Notes: generated by a model not told the origin, from the letters alone. Counted from the first letter of the stretch, positions 12,396 to 26,326 are shown. The stretch is DNA of 64,000 nt from Certhia americana (GCA_018697195.1 CM031857.1:96532705-96596704); one strand, 5' to 3'. Translations and numbers: made by a program.

Positions 12396-15099
12396 CTGAG
12401 TCAAACAAAGCACTGTCAGACCTATGCTGGAACAGCTCTCTTTCTGTGACTGCTGCACTGCACATCAGTTGGAAACACAAGAGTGCCCATGTAGCTGTTT
12501 CCCTCTTCCAGAGGTCAGCTGTGCTGCTTCGGTGTCACTGCAAACCCAGGGAAAACACTTCACACTGCAGCTGTACCAATATCAAACAAAGGATGTGTTC
12601 TTGTGAATCAAACTCTCACTGTCTTCTCTTTGTATTTTCTAGAGCTGTCCAGATAGCCTTTTTTTTTTTTTTTTTGTAGTGGTGAAAAAAAGGCTTTTTC
12701 AAAGAACTGCACGTTCAAAATGTGAGTGTACCAAAGGAATAGGAAGAATGCTATTTGTAGGAGATACTACTGTTTGCTTCACATTTATTCTTCTGCCACT
12801 GCCATTTCTTATTTAACAACTGGAGCAGAAGAGTCTGTAAAGGGAACTGGAAAGACAACCACAGGTTTTGGGTTGGAAAGAATACCTGTTTCATACTGCT
12901 GTGCCAGCATGGAAGCTCTCTGAGCAAGGCTCCACTGCAGTGCTTTTTGGAGCAGGCTTGTTACCTGAGCAGTTGCTTTCATTATGTCCCTCATTTTGGA
13001 TGATCCCACAAGGTCTGTGACTACATGAATGTGGGCAGAGTGCAACAAGCTGATCAGGTGACTCTAGAAGGTTTCTGCTTTTAAAAAAAGAACAAATTAT
13101 TACATTGAAAGTGCTGAGTGATGTTTGTTTATTGGCTGTAACAGCACTGCACAGTGGGGGGTTTTGTGCAGAAGCCCAAGTTAGCTGGGTTAACAAAACA
13201 GTGCAGCTTCTTCAGGGCAATTCTTTACCAGGGCCAGTCATAATGTACTAAAGGAAAAACTGTAGCATGTTCTGCAGCACTCAAGCTACTATGGGTATGT
13301 CTTCTGCAGTGTGGCGTGGAAACACATTCAGTGTTTTGTTACACATTTTTTTTTTAACAAAATCCATCCTGAATCTCTGATTTTATTCTTAAATTATAAC
13401 TCCTGGGGACAAGAACTATCTTGTTTCTCTTTTCATCTGGATTTTTCTAGATTGTAATATAATCTTCCATATAAGATTCACGATTAGCATTTCTAAGCAG
13501 CAATGTAGTACAAATAATGATACTTCGTTATTGATCAAGGTTTCCTGTCTCCTGTTATATCTTGAAAACTGCTGTCTGGGTTCAATGCTTCTGAGCTGCT
13601 TTATACTGATATTTGCTGGCTTGTAATTGTGAAGAAAAGAATAAATAATTCACATGAGGCTAGGAGGTTTTGTTCATCTTTTTAAAAATGTTGCAACCAA
13701 GTGGTTTGAGTGTTAGGCCATATAATGCAACTCCAAATATTTTTTAAAAAGAAAACTTATAATGTTATTGATGTTCTATCTTGCCAAATAAATATTTCAG
13801 TGGACTGATAATGTGGAGCTGCTTTGGAGGGATTTCTGCTGACATTATAGTTACACAGTGTGATTGCTATGCTGCCGATGTTAGGCACCAAACCTGACCC
13901 ACTGTAAAATGTTTACAGTTTTGCATTCTCTGTGTTCTAAAAATGGGGCAGCTTTCACACTCTTCTATTCTCATATAATTTCTCCCTTTCCATGCAATCT
14001 TATTTAGAAATCAGCATCTTGCTTTGCTGGCTGACATGCATGCTGCTTTATTTTTCAATTTCATCAGTAATAGGCTTTTCCTATTTTCCTAGCTTGTAAT
14101 GCTGCTCCACTGACACAATGATGGTTATTCCTTATTCACACAAAAAAATCCAGTGAAGTCTCTCTAAAGATTTCAGTCTTTATGGTGAGGTTATTAAAAT
14201 GTATAAAATTATTCAGATTAATAGCTCTCATTTTTCAGCACTTTATTCTATTTTTTTCTTGAAATAGAGTATACATTTGTAATTCTACTCTAGGATGTAT
14301 GAAGCCTGATAGGTATCTCCTCTGGCTTCTGTGTTAGCTGGGCTTTGAAGTGATAGTGTACTGTGTGTGTTCAGACTTCCATAGATGGGGGAAGAGGAAA
14401 ATAAAACTCTTCAGGACTTAGTATCAGGGCCATAAAAAATGTCAGCAAGAGCCCATGTCTTCCAGACTGTGGATGCTTCTACCTTTGCACCTGACGGTGT
14501 TTGGGATGACAGTGTGTCCATGGCTGTGAAGCAACATTTCCTACTTGTGTGCTGGCGTCTCTGCTGGGCCAGAAGCAGCTTTCGAATGGACACAGGTCCT
14601 CAGATCTGAAAGCCAGACCTGCTTAAACTCTGGCCACCCAACTTGAGGCTGAAGTGGCTATGTTATTTGTCCTTGCCTGACTGTTTAACCAGTGAAGTAC
14701 TATCTATCTCCATCATTTGCTTTGGTGGCAGCTACTCTGCACGACTGATACCTCTCCAAGGCGAAAGGCTCTTGAGACCTTTTGGCCCCAGTGGCATATC
14801 TGCATGTGCCTTGTGCTGTTTAGCAGCAGATAGCTGAAGGATTTTTGATTGTATGGTTGTAGTTTCAGGTAAGAATAGGCTTTATGGTATTGTTTGTGTG
14901 CAAGTTCAAAAATCTTCATTTCAAAAGGCAGTGTAAATGTAAGTAAAAATAGGCCACTTTTCTTACAATGTTGTTACTCAGGGTGCTTTATTAATGTATG
15001 CACTTGGGAGAGGTTTTGTTGGTTGGTCCTTCTGTTAGTTCTGAATCCATGAGGAAATAAAACTGAACTGGGTTTTATTCTGGTTCATAGAGTTTTAAT
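12396..15099. other. Non-coding, nothing recognised
   Basis: Single-copy DNA with a 17-T run at 12659-12675 and otherwise ordinary AT-rich sequence. The open frame 12305-12679 (plus) runs out of the CR1 fragment into unique DNA and is not a gene. At 14868/14869 there is an acceptor directly followed by a donor-like GTAAGA (see findings). Confidence 0.6.
12659..12675. repeat. Poly-T tract (17)
   Basis: Uninterrupted run of 17 T. It is not attached to a recognisable retrocopy on the minus strand, so it is listed only as a simple repeat. Confidence 0.9.
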
Positions 15100-15870
15100 T
15101 AAGGACTGCGGTGTCCCACCTTTAGGAAAGAACACCTAAGAAGGAAGCACCAAATAGATGTTTGGTGGTGGAAAGGAATGACAGAAATCAGAGGCTCCAC
15201 AAAAGCTGATGAAGTTGTATATAGTAAATTACGTACCTGGCATGGAAATTCCTGTTCATTAGTCCCTTATCTCCAGATATAAACGTATGGCAATGAATAT
15301 GGATAAAGGGTTAGGGCACAAGGGAAGAGAGAGTGACAGCGATGAATTAAAGAGGGGGAGAGAGAAACATGGGATTTGATGATGGTGTGGCCAGGATCCT
15401 GGGTTGCATGTGTCCCTAGGTTTTGTTAGGTGCCTTTTTAATGACAGGATTCCCCACTCTGGAGATAAGTTTCTCATTTTCTATGCAAATTAGCTGTCAT
15501 GTGCAATTTGTTCTTCTAAACCTTTCTGGAAATGTCAGAGAGCTTCAGAGGTCTTTAGCAGTCTTGATCCCCCACTACTGTCCATGCCTTCTTCTCGACT
15601 TCATCCCTGTGCTTGAGCTGTACTATATTGTGTTTATGTCCTCAAGCCAGAGCAAGGAGGTTTCTCACAGGAAAGTGCTGCCCTGCCTCTGTATGGCCCC
15701 CTTCTCCAGCCACATCCTGTTCCTTCTCACAGTGTTATTGCCAACAATCCTTGGTAGTTATCATCCCAGTCCTTGGCTGGCTCCACAGCTATTGGTGCCT
15801 GAGACATGCAATAAACATCAGCCCTTTATCTTCTATAGGAACACGTGAGCACATTACTCGGGGCTGAAAA
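15100..15870. other. Unclassified stretch, possibly an old repeat
   Basis: This block differs in texture from its flanks: a purine-rich section (15300-15370), then a pyrimidine-rich, GC-raised section ending in GCAATAAACATCAGC at about 15808-15822. A CAATAAA hexamer a few dozen bases before a possible end is the layout of an LTR polyadenylation region, but I see no matching TG start, CA end, target-site duplication or known family. The open frame 15423-15848 (plus) covers much of it and has no domain. It may equally be ordinary unique DNA. Confidence 0.2.
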
Positions 15871-18800
15871 GTTATTTCATGTTCAGGAAAGAGTGCTGAG
15901 TTAATTCATGCTACTTTTTATGTGCTATGAGCTTAGAATGTCTACATAAATACACCTCTCTCTGTTTACAGGTAGTAAGCTATAGAACCTCAGTTATTTA
16001 GCCTTAAAATGCAGTTCTGTCTTGGGATCCAATATAGGGAGCCATACTGCTGTCAGTGATAATCACAATCATACCTATGCACTAAAGGTAAAACCCTTAT
16101 GATTTCCCAGTTGTGATACGGAGCAGAATTAAATACATTGTCATGGATGTTCTGAGGAAAGGTATTGGCCTGGCTTTCTGATAAAGTTAGCAGTTTAAAA
16201 ATTGTTTTTATTGTTAAATTGGACAAATTTGATCTGGAAGTAGCAGAACACAGAAACCAACAGACACAATAATGTCAGTAGAATCAGTTTTCACATTAAG
16301 ACTCACAAACCTTGGTTTGGACCTTAGATTTGCCAGAGGAAATCTGGAATAGCTTAATCTGTAATTCATTTGAGTCTCTCCAGGCATGCTTTGCTGGAAT
16401 TGAAGTGCAGCCTCAGCCAACCCACTCCAGGGTAAATTGTTCACCTGTTCATTCACCTATAAACACGTGCATCTACTCACCCATTGACACAGTTTCCTAT
16501 GAAGCCAAAAGACAGGGGCACATTTTATAAAAGCAAGGAAATCTTGAAATTCATAACTTTTGACAGCCATGACAAGTAAGCAGCCATATCCATTACCAGT
16601 CCCCAGAGTTATCTAGTATCCTTTCTTTATGTAATTTCTTACACTACTTTTTTTTTTACATCAATCTTCTTTTCACTTGTTATTTATTATTCATAACATT
16701 AATAAGAGTTCGCTACATCCCTTTTATTTTCATTGGTGTCTTGAATATTTTAACATAGTAACTGTGCTTGCTTTGTTTCCTCTCTGTGGATTTTTTCATG
16801 CTTTTTTTTCCTCTTGTGTTTTTTAGTTTTATCATCTGGAAATATTATTAAAGATATTATATACCTTTTCTTCATCCAAAGACATGGTGCATCTGTTGAC
16901 CTTCAGGGCATGTTGCCGGGGCCATCTGGTTTTCAAGGGAAGTGGGGGTTGGCAAGGAATGGGGAAGGATTTAAGGCAGAAGGAGATATTAGGTTACTTA
17001 TTTTTTATTTGATTAAGCTTTTGCTTTCTTGAATGGTAAAACTGATGGGTACTTTGTTACAGTGTTTGTCTTTTTATAATCTTTGGTTCTTCTTGTGTTT
17101 CTTTTGTAGTCATTGTTGTTTTGAAGTGGTGCTGGGCAGGGGAAGCTCTTGTGTGCATGTGCTTGTCTTTATCAAAATAAACAAAACAATATGGGCCCAA
17201 AGTGGTGTGAGGTGTTAACCAATGCTGTTGTAGTCTGTTAGTACCAGGATTAAATTGCACCATTCTGACATTGCTCATCTCTCAGTTGAAGCCAGTATTA
17301 GTGACCAGTGAGGAATTAACAGGACAAAGTACCAATCCCATTTCCACCTGAGAAAAAATGTATTTAGAACAAGTTTGGGTTCTGGAACTTTTCCCCCAGT
17401 TTTTCAGAGGGAACCTGATAGTCTTTTTCTAGAGAATTCACAGCATGTAGATAAGAGATACCATTTAATTTCTACTCTTAGCCTTCCAGAATAAAGAAGT
17501 CTGATATGTGTGTGCAAGTTTTACTGGGGCTGGAGACAGAACAGGAAAATAAGGAATTTAACAACTCTGGATGCTCCCTGTTTCAATATGGCCACAACAA
17601 TTGCTGTTCAACAGTTTTGATACACCTTTGCTTTAGTATCTTTTTCTCTTAGTACCATTAAGAAACCACTGGTTGGCATATAGGATATAAATTGGTAATT
17701 TTTCTTACATTTTTTAAATGTTTGTCATATATCATATTATCAAATACACTGCAGTACATAAAAAGCTTTTATTTTCATGTGCTAAAAGCTGTTACAATTC
17801 AGTTACCCAAAACTCCTATCTCCTGTGAGGAAAGAGGAAATTAAGTAACTTCATTAGGGAAGTCTGCTTAATCCATTGTGATTTTGGGGATATTTCATGT
17901 ATTGGTGTATTTTCTGAGGTGTCATTCCAATTTTGCTCTTAGCTTTTTCTCCAGTTGCTTTTAAATAAGCGGCAAAGTTGAGAGTAAGGCAGAAGAGCTT
18001 ATAGAAGCATAGTTAAAAGCTTCCTTTGATGTTTGCCTTGTGAAGCCTTGCAGAAGCTTACCTAAATAAAACTGGTAGGGAGCTGGTTCCCTGTTCTTTG
18101 CTTGTGTGGTGTTTTTTGTTTTGTTTTTTGGAGAAGGATTGGTTAGCTGATCTGAATTTTGAGGAACAGCACAGGAGAAAGAGACAGGCTGTTGTCTTTT
18201 CCAATGGCCATGATCAAAAGCTTTCTCACAAAGTCACACATGGGTTTGTAGAAATTCCACCCAAGGCTCATAGCTGCCTGCATTAGCTTTCAAGCCTGCA
18301 TAGCTTTTCTTAGGAAAACACATAAAAACATGAAACATCTGTCAGAAGAACTTTTTGTTTGAAGAGCTTTGCGAACCACACCTTGGAATTCCTTCCTTGG
18401 TGGTAGTGAGTTTGTGTAAATGTGAAATAACCAAGAGTAGTGTAATCTGATTTCAGCAGCTCAGGGAGCGGTAAAGGTGTTCAAGACACCAAGCTTTCAA
18501 AGAAGTTCATGGTGCCATAAAACATAAGACTTTGATATAATCACAGGTTTTGCTTTTTTTAACAACATGCAGTAAAATTAGGCACAGTGAGAACATGAAC
18601 AAGCAAGGGATCACGTTGTGTTCAGGTGAGCATGCAGTACAAAAAGTTAAAGACTGAAAATTTTATTTTACTAAACTGAAAGCTTGTACTCTAGATTAAT
18701 TTGTTAAAATCTTTTTCTGTGGATCATACTCCCACTTTCTTTATGTTTTAATGCAGAGTTCCTGTCTCAACACTTAAACAAGTGTTTATGGGATTGTAAA

Positions 18801-19359
18801 TTAAATTGTTTTCTGAATCAGACACCAAATAGATCATTAATTAAATTCCAAGTATAGAGCCAAACCATATCCTGGCTGCCTCTGTAATGTTGATGCAATT
18901 AAAACAGGTTGGTAACAAAAAAATTTACGTGGAAAATTGTGATTACTTTGGTTAGACATAACAGAGTAAGTCTGTTTGACTTTCAAATCCTGAATGAATT
19001 TGCAAGATGTGAATCTGGTATAACACTGGTGATTCAGTGACAAGTGACTGGAATCCCTTAGCTATAGCCATTCTTCTCATGCATTTTTGAAGGCATACCT
19101 GAAGGAATAAAGCATCTATAAGTTTTGTTCAAATTTAAGAAGTGATTTTTTTCTCATTAGAATATCATATTTTGGTAGAAAATGTTCATCTTTTCTAAAG
19201 TTCTGAAGAATGTGAAGTAGCTTGATGGCTGTTTATAGGAAACATGTTCCCAATAGAAGAGAAAATATGAAAAGAATTACATTTGGAAATGTACTAAGTA
19301 AACAAGGGCACTGACATGGAAATCAAATAAAGAAGGTTGAGAAGGGTTGTAAAGGACTT
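15871..19359. other. Non-coding, nothing recognised
   Basis: About 3.5 kb of AT-rich unique sequence without a supported gene. The part at 16640-16860 is T-rich low-complexity DNA. Open frames are at most about 80 codons and unconvincing. Confidence 0.6.
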
Positions 19360-19376
19360 AAAAAAAAAAAAAAAAA
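19360..19376. repeat. Poly-A tract (17) next to CR1
   Basis: Run of 17 A ending four bases before the CR1 fragment at 19381. CR1 elements do not carry poly-A, and this run sits at the 5' side of the truncated element. It is therefore pre-existing or secondarily expanded and not an insertion tail. Confidence 0.9.
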
Positions 19377-19380
19377 TAGA

Positions 19381-19560
19381 CAGTGGAACAGGTTGTCCAG
19401 AGAAGCTGTGGATGCCCCATGCCTGAAAGTGTGGAAGGCCAGATTGGATAAGGCCTTGAGCAACCTGGTCTAGTGGGAAGTGTCCATGTCCATGGCAGGG
19501 CGTTTGGAACAAGATGATCTTGAAGGTCCCTTCCAACCCAAGTTATTCCATGATTCTATA
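19381..19560 (+). mobile_element. CR1 LINE, 5'-truncated 3' end
   Basis: Well-preserved CR1 3' UTR in sense direction. It opens with 'cagtggaacaggttgtcc', continues with 'gaagctgtggatgcccca', 'ttgagcaacctggtctagtg' and 'ggtcccttccaaccca', and closes with the terminal repeat 'ATTCCATGATTCTATA'. The 180 bases cover only the 3' UTR. It is the least diverged CR1 in the window by eye, so probably among the younger insertions here. The minus-strand open frame 19294-19536 crossing it is an artefact of the repeat. Confidence 0.95.
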
Positions 19561-22500
19561 GAAAAATAAAGTTGCTTACATAAATTTGGAGATTTTTCCA
19601 AATGTATAGTTTAAGGTTATCAAGGGTTGCAAGTCTGTGTGACAAACAAGATGACTGTGAGGTAGACAGTACTTAAGAATAGTAGTGCAGCAAGAAGGGC
19701 TGCACAGCAAAGGGAGAAAGAGTGTTCAGAATAATTCTGGAGAATAATCACATTAGAAATGGATAAGGATTCTGGTCATCAGTATAGAAGAGGCAAGTCT
19801 GGAGCACAGAGTATCTTTTCATAAGTAATAATAAAAATCAGTTTTGAATGAGATTCCCTTTTGTATGGAGAATAAGAGAGTCATGGACAGAGCTCCATGG
19901 ATTTCCCAAATGAGGTGTGAAATGCAATAAACAGTGAATAGAAACATCCAAAACAAAAAGTAATTCCATATACTGTAAGAAGTGTGAAAAATAAGCAGTT
20001 TCTTTTTCCGTTGAAGTCATGGTTATATGCACCATTCATGTTTCAGTCAGTGGGGTTTTTTTGTTTCTTTACTGTACAATTGAATTCAAAAGTAGAAAAA
20101 CCAGTATACTAGAGTACTTGAGGATGTGCTAGGTGTTGAGTGAAATACCCTTCTGTCTTCTGATAGACATTTTACATCTGCGCTTTCTGTGGATTGAAAA
20201 ATAAAAATCTGTCATTTTACCATTTTTTAAGTGATACACTGGATGGAATTAAATCTATTGAACAAGAAGAAATTTTGAACAAATCAATGTATTTATATGA
20301 AAAGTTAAATTAAACCCCATAGGTAAATAAACTGTATAAACATGGAAGATGAGTGTGAATTTTCAGGGCAATGCTGGCTAGCTTAGGTGCTCCCACAACC
20401 TCTCTCCTCGTGGGGCAGTCTCACCCATCAGATGTATCATGCCCCAGAAGTGACTGTCTCCTGAGGTGCAGAGGAGCTGCCCTTGGACATATGTCTATAT
20501 TGTACCTGTCAAAAAGACATCAGCCCAGCTGTTAGCTTCTGCTGCATTTCATTAACCTAAATAATTACTCCTTACTGTCCCTCAAGTACTTAGCTTAAAG
20601 TATAGCTGAGCTTGCATTCATTTTGTATGTATTTTTAATCAGCTGTGCCTTTTGGCCAAGGTTTTTATTTGTCATACCTGGCATCTGATGTTATCGTCCT
20701 TCTGAAATTAAAATAACTTGCTTATAAGGTACTTGCTGAGAGAAGAAAACTAAGGTAAAATTTTTAAAGCAGAGAGAGGACACATAAATAAGAACATGGG
20801 TTCACAGTTAAAGATGTGCCAAAACAAACAATGCTCGAAGGGTACTGAGTGAGGTCAGTAGGGAGGAGCTGGGTAGCTCCAGGCATGTGTATAACTAATT
20901 TTTGAAATACTACAAGTGTAACACACGTTATAAATAACCATATGTTCATTAAGTAACTGAAGAAGAAAAATCTGGGAAAAGTTTGTGCAGACATTTATAA
21001 CTTTCCTAAGGGCAGTTGATTTTTTCCATATGATTTTCAGATTAGGAAGTGATTTTCGTCTCTTGAGACTGCTCATTGTTGAGAGCTGCAGTAAAGGAAA
21101 AGAGCAAAGTTATCATCCAAGCTTAAATGCAAAACATGAAAACCTCTGGGATTTAAACAGTCTGTTGGTTTCTTGGTGTAGCTTTTACTTTACAGTAGAG
21201 GTGTATAGCAGATCTTCACCAAAAACTTAACTTATTTTTTTTCCCTAAAGTCCAGAATGGTGGCTGTATGTCTGAACAGCAAGGGAAGAACACGCCTTCT
21301 ACCTATCAAAGTGAAGATGTTCAGTACATGTTATGTAATTCATCCTCATCATAAAAAATGTACCGTTTCTCTATTTCTAATTTCATATTCAGCCATAATA
21401 TAATTGTATAAAAAAAAGGATAACCTTTATATCATGAGTATACAAAGAAAGTGAATTTATAAACTAAGAGCAAGGGCAGTTCCAAGTGAAAAAAAATGAA
21501 ATAAAGACAGGTTACTCTGCAGACACTATTGTAAATGTCAAGTAAATTTTGACAGCTGGTAAGTTGGAGACATAATTAAAAAAAAAACTTCCATACACAT
21601 ACAGACTACCTTTTAGTGAAAATAAGAGGGTGAGTAGCATATGGGGGATTAAGGCAGCTGAGTTCTAGTGGAATCTGGAGGCAAACAAATAGACCTTCAA
21701 GACAAAGACAACTATACTGGCCACACTGGTGTTATGTATTTGTTGATTTGTGGCCTAGTGATCTACCCTAATTAAAGGAAGATTCATCGCATGCAGTTTT
21801 CCATCCCAGAGAGAGCCTCAGTAATACAGAAAACAGGAAGGTGTCAGAGGAAAACTTGTTTGGAGTTATGAAGACTTCTCTTTAACAGACTGGTGTCTGT
21901 GGCAGTCTGTTTTGATGGAAGCTCTTTGTACACTCAGCTCAATTGCTAGACAATATGGTCAGTTCAGTTAAATAAAGGCATTTAGGGGAGATCCAAATTA
22001 AAGCAAGCATTGGTATTTCTGTTAAGCATAGTTTCCAAAAATTACTTTGGATTTAGACATCTCTTAAAGTCTTCATAGAAAATCAATTACACATATACTT
22101 GTGCACTTTAAGTATTACTTCAGTATATATTTACTTTTGGCTTCAGTTTAAAGGACACTTGGCTGGGACCCTACCGAGGGAGAGATTAGTTTGCTAATGC
22201 AAACTATTTCAGGAAACTGAGCTATACATTTATTTCTGTCTCTTTGTCTTTAGTCTTTTGCTTGGATTTCGTTGGATGCTTTCTTTATAGTTGTGCTTAC
22301 CACTCCATTTTTTAAGACATGCTTTTTAATCAAGGTTCTGCTAGTCTAGCAGTTCTGCTTGACACAGGGCTTGCACTGCATACAGTTGCTGCATCAGGAG
22401 GAGATTCTGCTGAATCACAACTCAGTATAAGCAGCTTAAAAAAAAAATAAATTGAATGTTTGATAGAAACTAAACTTTTTTTTTTTTTTAATTTAGTAAG

Positions 22501-25500
22501 AAATACAAAATCATTACCTATAAATTGGGACCTACTAACTAACTAACTATTATTTGCATTAATCTAGTAAAAGTAGTAATTGGTGTTTTGCTGCTGGAGT
22601 TGTAGAGAAAGTAATCAGCTCAGTTGTGGAAAGACTTAACTGTGTACCTGGATCTAGGGTAGTAAGCCCCCATCTGGCAAATGTAACCTTTCCAGCAGGT
22701 TTTCTTCATTTCTGCGTATCAGTGATAAAAGATGAGAAACTTAAAGAAACTCTCAGCTTAAAGATGAGAAACTGCTTGGGAGTTTACTAGTCAGGAAAAC
22801 CCCTACTTTGTCCCAGTTAGTAATTTCATTAGAAAACCAAGAAGGCTGAGATCTGTTGGTTTTGAAATCTTGGAGGGCATAGGGACCAGAAATTCTCAGT
22901 TTCTCTAATTATAGATAATTTCTTTTGTATGTATTGTATTGATTCAAAATGTAGAACTGTTTACGAGGTCAGGTGTGTTTTACATAAACCTTTATTAACT
23001 GGCAAAACACTGTGTGAAAAGATCCTATTGTATTTAAAACACAGATTTTTCTCTTTTTTTTCCCATTTTAATTGAAGTTTAATTTCCATTAAAAAAAATA
23101 TGGCTCTGATGAAAGAAGGGGTCATTCATTGTTTTCCAGCTAAATGGTGTGTAAGAATGGTAAATGCAGGTTAGCACACATTCTTCCTTAGGTATGTATG
23201 TGACTCAGCTTCTTGGTAAGCAAGTTGCAATATTGACCTGGTGTAAAGATTGTATTTCATTGTAGGGTAATCAGCGTGTACTAAGAAACACTGAAAAGAG
23301 TAACAAAAATATCAGTGTTGTAAATGGCTGTGCACCTCCAGGATATTTTGGCCAAGATCTACAAAACATGTAGGGTGTTGGCTGGATCAAAGGGGGCGAG
23401 CTCTGGGAGGGGAAGATAAGAGCAGCAAGTTTGCACCCTTCAGAAGGCGTGGGTGGCACTGGGCACTGAGCTGAAGTTGTGGCCATCCCTCCTGCCAAGG
23501 GCTGCCCTGTCCCTGCTGCTGCTGCCTTCCTCGGCCAGCTGGGCTCTGGAGCTCCAGCATTGCTGCCCTGCGAGCCAGAGGCTGGCCAGCCTTCCTCCAG
23601 GATAAACACTCCCAAGGAAGGCACCAAAAATGCCCAGGTTGGTTGGAAGTTGGTTTGCTGTCCCCGTGATTCATGCATGTGGACTGTGTGGAATATGTTT
23701 TCTGGAGCGTTTTGAGGGAGGTGCTGACTGAAGCACACTTTCTAAAACTTGAAGCAAATCTTGGTGAGACAGAAAAAAATTGAAATAAGTAATAAATTAG
23801 ATCTAAAACATGCATATTCTTTTCATGTTACTGGTAGGATTGGAGGGAAAATACTGTTCTTGCTTTTTGCAAAACCGAATTTCTGTGTAACACGTCCGAA
23901 AGTATAGTATCGAGAATAATCTGTTATTTTGTAAGCTTTTCCATTTGAATTGCTGACTCAGAGTTTTTTACAATGTGCATTAGTTGAAGTTGAATTAGTG
24001 TGTTTTATAAATACCAGGTCTTTAAAGACAAAATATCAGAGCCACCCATAGCAGAGGAGTGTAAAGAGTACATGAAATCTTCTACCTCTATGTCAATGGC
24101 TTGATGGTGTCAACATCACTATTAATTAATTTATTTTACCACCTGAAATTGACCTGTTTGACTTCTGAGTTGATTTCCTGGCCTGGTAGGAAGTTCAAGG
24201 TATTTCAGAATTCAGTACTTCCTTCAATCAGGAAGGAAGAGTTGCTGAAGAGACCTGGGAGCTGTGTCACCTTTTCTCTGGGAAGAGGTGAGCGTCAAGC
24301 AAGGCAGAATGGGGAAAATTTGCACCCCATCATGTGAATCTTTTGTAGGTTACTCTCAGTCTAAGGTTGATCTTAATAACCTATTGGTTCATTGCAGAGC
24401 GAGAACATAATGAAAAGGTATATAACCTGTGGACATCTTTTAGAGATTCTAGAAAAATTCCTCAAACAGTTGGAAGCATAGGTCTTCCTAAATATTTTGC
24501 ACTGAGCAGAATTGAGATAGTCTTTATTAAATGCCTTTTGTTTATTTTTCGCATCTACAATCATATGGTAGAATTCTCAGAACTGGTTCCATGTAGTCAA
24601 ATTCTCCCTATAAATTGAGTACTTTAAATATGCTGATACTGAGAGGTTTTTTTCAATCCAAAAAACACGTGAAGAAGGGAATTTAGGAAAGAATGGAAGA
24701 AGTGACTGTTGATTGCCATTATGGTGTAATTCAGTAAATCTCTGAGATTAATTTGGATTCCCCCATATCTGTATATGTATTGTCTATTCTCAAGACTTGA
24801 AACTACCGAAAATTAGTCTTCTGTGTGAAAGAGGAGATCTCTCTCCATCTTGTCTTATCCATCCTGCCTTGTGCAACAGTTGCCTAAGCCTAATTCCCTT
24901 TTATGTGATATTGATTAACAGCCATGCTGAGTCTAGGACTGTCACAAGGAATAAAGGTTGTTTAATTATTCAGCTCCAATAAAGTGGAAGACAGCACAGC
25001 AGCAGCTGTAACAAAAGTCATTGGTACTTCATCTCCAAAATATAAGAATTGTTCAGTAATAACACAGCAATTCCCTCCTCCTGGCTTGAAGGAAGTTAAT
25101 AGAAATCTAAAGACTGAATATTTGGAGAATGTGTGAGTGATGGGCTTGTCCTCAAGCTAACTCCATTCTTTGGGTATGTTCTTAGGCACAATGCCAAGTG
25201 ATTGTACTCACATGGAAAGAACCAACCATTTTACCAGAAGCGCAATATTCCTAATGTCAGATTTTCAAAAAGAAAGATGTGCAAGAGGATTTTTCTGGTT
25301 ATTTTGTTTATAGGTCTATCACCACTACATGTACTTGAATATTTCACATTTGTTGTGAAAATCCCCATTTCTCATGAATAGGTTCAATGTGCAAGTTTAT
25401 TATGAAAATATTTAAATGTTTGTGTGGTTTTGGTTTTGGGCTGGGTTCAAAAGAAGAAGCTGATGGTATCTTTTCAAGTTTGGAATGAGACATAGAAAAA

Positions 25501-26320
25501 ATAATGACACTGTTGTATTCAACAAATAGAGCAGAGATCCCTAAAATCACAGGTATTTTGTGCCATAATGTGCCAATGAAGCCTGCCACAAATGTGCAGC
25601 ATTATTCTGCATTAGTGTTCCTCTAAAAGATGTGTTGGTGTCTCTCAGTACTGGAACCATGAGGAGGTTCCAGAGCTGTAGGCTGTTGGCTGCTGCTGAT
25701 GATGAGAATACCACTGTGTCTGTGCTTCATTCATATATCCTTCATTAGATAGCTACTTTTGTCATGGTTAAAGAAGAGATACTGACCAAAGTGGACATTT
25801 GACCTCATGTAGTAAGTCTATTAAATTTTAAATTTGTATTTAAAATAATTTTAAATAATATGTATATTATGCAGAATTGTGTTTTGTGAGAAATACATAA
25901 TCCTTAACATGCTTCATAAGACGTGTAAATTGGAACATAAATAACTCACCTTCTAATGTGAGATTGTGAGTTACATTTTGTCTGGACTGAACTGTAAGAA
26001 ACATCTTAATAGAATGTGATTTCTTAAATCAGAAAGTAACAGTAGTCTTGTTTGTATTTCTAGTAACATTTTGTAGTTCAGCAGTAAAAGCAATGGCCTG
26101 TCCCAGAGAAGTTTGCTTCTGTTTTTAACAAACAAGAGCTGGGATGTGATATTACTTGTTGCTAATGAACACAAAAAACACTGGTATGCTGATGTTTAAA
26201 AGCTTTTTGGTTTATTTATGTTCATACTTAGTTTTCAATTATGGATAGATTTTTTTCCCTTGTTTGGGGGAAGTAGGGTAGAAAAGATAGGAAAAGAGTA
26301 TCCTGTAGATTGTTCTCATG
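19561..26320. other. Long non-coding stretch
   Basis: About 6.8 kb, mostly AT-rich unique DNA, with A and T runs at 22438-22447 and 22476-22489. A GC-raised island at 23380-23720 gives overlapping open frames on both strands (155 codons minus, 78 codons plus) with no recognisable domain; I do not call either a gene. AT-palindromic DNA lies at 25825-25875. Confidence 0.6.
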
Positions 26321-26326
26321 TTTTTA

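Noticed and set aside
16600..16860. T-rich stretch as a second ancient CR1 remnant
   Set aside because: It has the same texture as old reversed CR1, but no conserved word such as the ACAAATACCT block could be found.
23271..23815. Overlapping 155- and 142-codon minus-strand frames
   Set aside because: Two overlapping frames plus one on the other strand in a GC-raised patch; Pro/Ala/Gln composition follows base content.
25950..25991. Minus-strand 42-base micro-exon (acceptor TGTTTCTTACAG, donor AAG|GTGAGT)
   Set aside because: Both sites look good, but matched pairs this close arise by chance in 64 kb and nothing else supports transcription on the minus strand.
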